Assembly: GCA_017412445.1 (NCBI GenBank)
Contig: JAFPYA010000308.1
Location: 1-8,174, forward strand
Direction of reading: 5' to 3'
DNA from: Clostridia bacterium
GTDB lineage: Bacteria; Bacillota; Clostridia; Christensenellales; Aristaeellaceae
Length of the DNA stretch: 8,174 nucleotides
The notes under the pieces are model-generated. The model saw only the letters and a list, made by a program, of their open reading frames with translations. It was not told where the DNA came from and ran no database searches. Shown here piece after piece: positions 5,009 through 8,174 of this stretch; positions within the stretch are counted from its first letter, which is position 1, and every line of letters starts with the position of its first letter. The translations under genes were made by a program, and so were the position numbers.

Positions 5009-5788
5009 TTATCCGAGTGCTACGTCCAGAATCATCATCAGCACGAAGCCCAGCGCGAAAGCCACCGTGCCCGCGTTTGAGTGCTCACCCTCGGACATCT
5101 CAGGGATAAGCTCTTCCACGACCACGTACATCATGGCTCCTGCGGCAAACGCCAGCAGGTAGGGGAGCACGGACACCACGGCGCTCGCCGCGGCTATGGT
5201 TAATAGAGCGGCCACAGGCTCAACCGCGCCCGAGAGCACACCGTACCAAAAGGTCTTGTGCTTGGGCATGCCCTCGGCTCTGAGCGGCATAGAGACTATT
5301 GCGCCCTCGGGAAAGTTTTGCAGCGCGATGCCCAGCGCCAGTGCCAGCGCGGCCGCCTTGCTTACGCCCGCGTCGCCAGAGACCCAGCCCGCGTACACCA
5401 CGCCTACGGCCATGCCTTCGGGAATGTTGTGAAGCGTGACGGCCAAAATCAGCTTTGTGGTGCGCTTGAGACTGGTTTTGGGGCCTTCCGCCTGTGCATC
5501 CATGTGCATGTGAGGCGTGACCTTGTCCAGCAGCAGCAAAAAGCCTATGCCCACCAAAAAGCCGATCGCCGCGGGCAGGAATGACAGTTTGCCCATATGC
5601 TCTGCGCCTTCGAGCGCGGGTTCAAGCAGGCTCCAGAACGATGCGGCAACCATCACGCCTGCCGCAAAGCCGGTGAGTATCCTTTGCAGACTGTTTGAAA
5701 TCCTGCCGCGAAGCACAAACACCATCGCCGCGCCGAGGCTCGTGCCTGCAAAGGGTAAAAGTATGCCAAGCGCCACCTGAGCTGTCAT
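5009..5788 (-). CDS. ZIP-family metal transporter (GufA/ZupT type)
   Basis: This 259-aa membrane protein should move divalent metal such as zinc, and perhaps iron or manganese, into the cytoplasm. The metal-site motifs are LHNIPEG (119-125, fourth span) and QNFPEG (157-162, fifth span), the H-then-Q form I associate with the GufA branch. About seven to eight hydrophobic spans are visible, with a short His/Met loop, TPHMHMDAQAEG (91-102), before the core helices, and a late VVEELIPE (223-230). I chose the ATG at 5786-5788: AGGAG (5800-5804) lies 11 nt upstream, a workable if long distance, whereas the TTG at 5797 would leave only 2 nt. It has its own promoter with a palindrome at the predicted start, and converges on the kinase gene. 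Metal specificity cannot be read from sequence alone. Confidence 0.92.
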   Translation of the reverse strand: MTAQVALGILLPFAGTSLGAAMVFVLRGRISNSLQRILTGFAAGVMVAASFWSLLEPALEGAEHMGKLSFLPAAIGFLVGIGFLLLLDKVTPHMHMDAQAEGPKTSLKRTTKLILAVTLHNIPEGMAVGVVYAGWVSGDAGVSKAAALALALGIALQNFPEGAIVSMPLRAEGMPKHKTFWYGVLSGAVEPVAALLTIAAASAVVSVLPYLLAFAAGAMMYVVVEELIPEMSEGEHSNAGTVAFALGFVLMMILDVALG

Positions 5789-5830
5789 GATATACAAAGC
5801 TCCTTTTGATTTTCTATATGTTTATTCTAA

Positions 5831-5840
5831 ACGTATACGT
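5831..5840. promoter_or_regulatory. 10-bp palindrome at ZIP transcription start, candidate operator
   Basis: ACGTATACGT is a perfect 10-bp palindrome placed 1 nt downstream of the -10 box, spanning the predicted start (about 5835). A dimeric repressor bound here would block the promoter. Metal-dependent regulators of uptake genes often act this way, but the sequence does not clearly match a Zur, Fur or MntR box that I know. Confidence 0.45.
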
Positions 5841-5841
5841 A

Positions 5842-5870
5842 TTTATAGCAGAAAATGGTTGGGGTGTCAA
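5842..5870 (-). promoter_or_regulatory. Extended -10 promoter for the ZIP transporter gene
   Basis: On the minus strand a perfect TTGACA (-35, 5865-5870) is 17 nt from TATAAA (-10, 5842-5847), which is preceded by TGC, making an extended -10 (TGCTATAAA). This is the strongest-looking promoter in the window. A strong promoter with a palindrome at the start suggests a gene held off by a repressor. Confidence 0.88.
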
Positions 5871-5880
5871 GATGCGCAAA

Positions 5881-5930
5881 TATAAAATCCCGTCGCGCGG
5901 CCGAATTGGAATTACCGGCAGCGCGGCGGG
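5881..5930 (-). terminator. Long-stem terminator after the AraC-family gene
   Basis: On the minus strand the arms 5916-5930 and 5889-5903 form a 15-position stem with two mismatches (4, 5 and 4 paired bases) and a 12-nt AT-rich loop. It is followed by ATTTTATATTTG, a broken U-tract. It lies 20 nt after the AraC stop and ends about 10 nt before the ZIP -35 box, so it insulates the ZIP promoter from the ABC operon. Confidence 0.75.
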
Positions 5931-5950
5931 CAAAAGGAGGATGGAAAAAA

Positions 5951-6859
5951 TTATCTTACGGGATCGAGGTCGGCATAGATGCTCCTGAATTTGGAGGGCG
6001 TGCAGCCCTTCGCGTCAAGGAACACGCGATTGAACGTGGCTATGCTGCCAAAGCCCGCTCCCGTGGCGACGTCGCGTATCTGCAGTTTTGAGTGAATCAG
6101 CATATCGGCAGCCACACTCACGCGCTTGTTGCGCAGGTACTCCGAATATGTAATGCCCGTGTGCTGCTTGAAAATGCGCGAAAAATAGCAACGTGTAAAA
6201 CCTGTAAACGCGCTGAGATCCTCAAGACCGATGTCTCGCATGTAATTGTTGTCTATGTACACGCAGGCGCTGTCGATTATTTCGGGATCGGTGTGGCTGC
6301 TGCGCGAAACGCTCTTGCCGAGCAGCCGCGCCATGTTCATCTGCCCCAAACGCACGTATATGCGGGTGAGTATTGAGTAACACATGGAGTTCCACAAAAA
6401 ATCCCGCTTGTCGTAAATATCGACCACCTGCGTAAGCAGAGCGCGCACGGTCTCCTGCAAATCGGGCTGGCCGCTCAGGTAGATCGGAATTTTCAGTATG
6501 CCCTCCACCAGCTTCATGTCCCTCATGCCGAATATAGGATCGGGCTCGAACAAAAACAGGTATCTTGCGCTGTTTTCGCCCATTGTCAGGCTGTGCTCCC
6601 AGCCGGGCGGAATAATGAGCACTTCGTCCGCCTGCACGGTATAGCTGAATTCGGACACGGTGTATTCCACCTCACCGCGGAGCGGCATGATTATTTCCAC
6701 CGCCGAATGAAAGTGGCTGCTGTAAGCCTGCGGCGTATCGGCATACCACACCCTTACGGTAGAGTTTTCAAGGTATGTTACATATTCCTGCTTGCCTTTC
6801 AATATCCTGAAGCCGTCAGGAAAGCGAGAGCGGGAACGGCTCAGTGCATTTTCGTCCAT
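5951..6859 (-). CDS. AraC-family transcriptional regulator with cupin sensor domain
   Basis: This 302-aa regulator has an N-terminal cupin (AraC-binding) domain, about residues 30-110: HFHSAVEIIMPLRGEVEYTV carries the first barrel motif, and VLIIPPGWEHSL the second. The C-terminal AraC-type double helix-turn-helix covers about 192-295, with IGLEDLSAFTGFTRCYFSRI as the first HTH and IRDVATGAGFGSIATFNRVF as the second. Such proteins usually sense a sugar and activate transport and glycoside-use genes. The ATG at 6857-6859 follows AAAGGGG at a short distance. It lies 36 nt after the MalG-type permease gene on the same strand, with no clear promoter between, so it is probably the last gene of the transporter operon and may regulate it. 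The terminator is at 5881-5930. Confidence 0.93.
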   Translation of the reverse strand: MDENALSRSRSRFPDGFRILKGKQEYVTYLENSTVRVWYADTPQAYSSHFHSAVEIIMPLRGEVEYTVSEFSYTVQADEVLIIPPGWEHSLTMGENSARYLFLFEPDPIFGMRDMKLVEGILKIPIYLSGQPDLQETVRALLTQVVDIYDKRDFLWNSMCYSILTRIYVRLGQMNMARLLGKSVSRSSHTDPEIIDSACVYIDNNYMRDIGLEDLSAFTGFTRCYFSRIFKQHTGITYSEYLRNKRVSVAADMLIHSKLQIRDVATGAGFGSIATFNRVFLDAKGCTPSKFRSIYADLDPVR

Positions 6860-6895
6860 TACGGTTCCCCTTTACGTGTTTTCAAGTGCTTAGGC

Positions 6896-7816
6896 TCAGC
6901 CCTTCACGCTGCCAAGCGCCATGCCGGTTACGAAGTACCTTTGCAGGAAAGGATACACGATGAGTATCGGCACCGCCGAAACCACGGTTATGGCGCTTCT
7001 TATTGTGACGGGCGTGGTGAGTGTTGTGCTCTTCAACGCGTCGGCGGAGGATCTTGCCGCGTTTGCAGACTGGTTGGTGGTTGCAAGCTTCATCTTTAGC
7101 AGGTACTGCAGCGTATACAGGTTCTTTTCGGTGCCACAGTACAGGTGTGTGTCAAACCATGAGTTCCATGCACCCACCGCGACAAACAATGCCACGGTCG
7201 CCAGCACAGGCATGCATAGCGGGAAGATTATCTGCCAGTATACCCTGAAATCGCCCGCGCCGTCTATCCTTGCGGATTCAACAAGCGCATCGGGCAGCCC
7301 AGCGATGTAGGTTCTTATCACTATCATGTTAAAGCAGCTGAACATCGTTGGTATTATGTACACCCAGAAGGTGTTCATAAGGTTCAGCGTCTTGGCTATG
7401 AGCAGATAATTCGGGATAAGGCCGGCGTTTATATACATCGTGAACACCAGCACGGTGGTAATGAACTTGCGAAGCACGTATTCCTTCCTCGATAGCGTAA
7501 AGGACAGCATGCCGGTTATCAGCAGGTTCAAAACGGTGGTGATCACGGTTTTCATTATGGAGACGAACCCCGCCTGATATACGTTGGGATCGGACAAAAG
7601 GCTCTTGTAGCTCTGAAAGCTCAGTTTTCGAGGCCACAGGCCGACGTGACCTCTGACCGCGTCGGTGCCCTCGTTGAACGAGTACGCTACCGTGTTCAAT
7701 ACGGGGTAGAGCGTTACGAACATGAGCAGTACGAGTATTGCGCCGTTTACGAGGGGGAAGAGCCAATCCTTGTGAAAAAACCTTCGGGCGGGCTTTTTAA
7801 TGCTCTCGGTAGTCAT
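6896..7816 (-). CDS. Carbohydrate ABC transporter permease, MalG/YtcP type (CUT1)
   Basis: This 306-aa inner-membrane protein forms half of the channel of a CUT1 sugar importer. Six hydrophobic spans are visible, the first at about 20-42. The cytoplasmic EAA loop, which docks on the ATPase, is intact at 180-203: ESARIDGAGDFRVYWQIIFP. The C-terminus, FLQRYFVTGMALGSVKG, is typical of YtcP-like partners of LplB. The ATG at 7814-7816 has AGGAGG (7824-7829) at 7 nt, and this site overlaps the stop of the upstream permease gene, so the two are translationally linked. The substrate is probably an oligosaccharide or a uronate/glycan fragment, inferred only from family usage. The ATPase is often a shared MsmX-like protein encoded elsewhere; none is in the window. 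Confidence 0.95.
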   Translation of the reverse strand: MTTESIKKPARRFFHKDWLFPLVNGAILVLLMFVTLYPVLNTVAYSFNEGTDAVRGHVGLWPRKLSFQSYKSLLSDPNVYQAGFVSIMKTVITTVLNLLITGMLSFTLSRKEYVLRKFITTVLVFTMYINAGLIPNYLLIAKTLNLMNTFWVYIIPTMFSCFNMIVIRTYIAGLPDALVESARIDGAGDFRVYWQIIFPLCMPVLATVALFVAVGAWNSWFDTHLYCGTEKNLYTLQYLLKMKLATTNQSANAARSSADALKSTTLTTPVTIRSAITVVSAVPILIVYPFLQRYFVTGMALGSVKG

Positions 7817-7828
7817 TTTCTTCCCTCC

Positions 7829-8174
7829 TCAAATCAAAGCGTTCTCATCGAGCCTGCGCGCCACAAAGTTTGCGGTAAGCAGTAGCACTATGGCTACGAC
7901 GCTCTTAAACATGCCGGCGGCTATGGCAAGCCCGTACTTCTGAGCGGAAATGCCGTAGTCAAGCACGTAAATGTCTATGGTTCTTGAAAAATCCATCACC
8001 TTTACGTTGCCGAGCAGATACTGTATTTCAAAACCGGCCTCAAGCAGATGGCCTATGTTCATTACAAGCAAAATCACAAATGTGGACTTTATGCCCGGCA
8101 GCGTAACGTGCATTATCTAGCCGAAGCGTCCCGCGCCGTCTATGGAGGCGGCTTCATACAGGCAGGGGTCTATG
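7829..8174 (-). pseudogene. LplB-type sugar ABC permease, partial, with in-frame TAG
   Basis: The C-terminal part of a CUT1 permease of the LplB family, partner of the YtcP-type permease downstream; the N-terminal part lies beyond the right edge. Reading from the edge, codons give IDPCLYEAASIDGAGRFG, then TAG (8117-8119), then IMHVTLPGIKSTFVILL and on to a normal LplB end (YVLDYGISAQKYGLAIAAG, FVARRLDENALI). Homology runs unbroken on both sides of the TAG in the same frame, inside the EAA loop, so there is no frameshift. The codon falls where relatives usually have Gln, Arg or Lys; CAG to TAG is a single change. If the stop is real, the channel subunit is split in its ATPase-docking loop and should be dead. 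A restart at the ATG at 8111-8113 has no obvious Shine-Dalgarno and would lack most spans. A sequencing error or codon recoding are alternatives. Confidence 0.8.

Noticed and set aside
5806..6091. Plus-strand open frames near AGGAGGATG (5935-5943)
   Set aside because: The AGGAGG touches the ATG with no spacing, the frame is antisense to AraC, and the region is explained by the AraC terminator and the ZIP promoter.
6593..7099. Plus-strand open frame of 168 codons
   Set aside because: It spans the antisense of the AraC start and the permease end, shows no family motif, and has composition typical of a shadow frame.
1..8174. CRISPR array, insertion sequence, phage or toxin-antitoxin genes
   Set aside because: No spaced direct repeats, transposase or integrase motifs, or small paired toxin-antitoxin frames were found on reading both strands.

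Overview
The window looks like chromosomal DNA of a Clostridia-type Firmicute (Bacillota), probably an uncultured gut or rumen lineage of roughly 50% G+C. This rests on four things seen here: the rpmG-secE-nusG-rplK order, strong AGGAGG ribosome-binding sites with sigma-A-like promoters, a small P-loop protein of a type I associate with Clostridia, and LplB/YtcP-type sugar permeases. The genus cannot be named from the window alone. Nearly everything is on the minus strand; the one plus-strand gene is a PfkB-family kinase.

Region 1 (1-1424, minus) is a transcription/translation operon read right to left: a near-consensus promoter (1396-1424), a roughly 90-nt leader, rpmG (L33), secE, nusG and the start of rplK (L11), which runs off the left edge. 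The nusG-rplK gap holds an RNA hairpin resembling the ribosomal protein L1 site of 23S rRNA. It is probably the autoregulatory site for L11-L1 synthesis.

Region 2 (1471-3892, minus) has a promoter at 3864-3892, then a 140-aa P-loop protein of unknown role, a 12-bp perfect hairpin, a PHP-family (histidinol-phosphatase-like) phosphoesterase, and a cytosolic class C beta-lactamase-fold serine hydrolase whose start overlaps the phosphoesterase stop (TGATG). I see no terminator between the hydrolase and the rpmG promoter.

Region 3 (3966-4997, plus) is a PfkB sugar/nucleoside kinase, most like pseudouridine kinase. It has its own promoter, diverges from the P-loop gene, and ends at a two-way terminator shared with the convergent ZIP gene.

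Region 4 (5009-5870, minus) is a ZIP/GufA-type metal transporter with an extended -10 promoter and a 10-bp palindrome over the predicted transcription start, a candidate operator.

Region 5 (5881-8174, minus) is a CUT1 carbohydrate ABC transporter operon: an LplB-type permease (partial, with an in-frame TAG in its EAA loop), a YtcP/MalG-type permease, and an AraC-family regulator, closed by a long-stem terminator. The solute-binding protein is not in the window.

Most of this is ordinary core and accessory gene content. I did not find a convincing new multi-gene system. The points that most merit checking are the TAG inside the permease EAA loop, the L1-type leader with its competing upstream hairpins, the structured rpmG leader, and the palindrome at the ZIP promoter.
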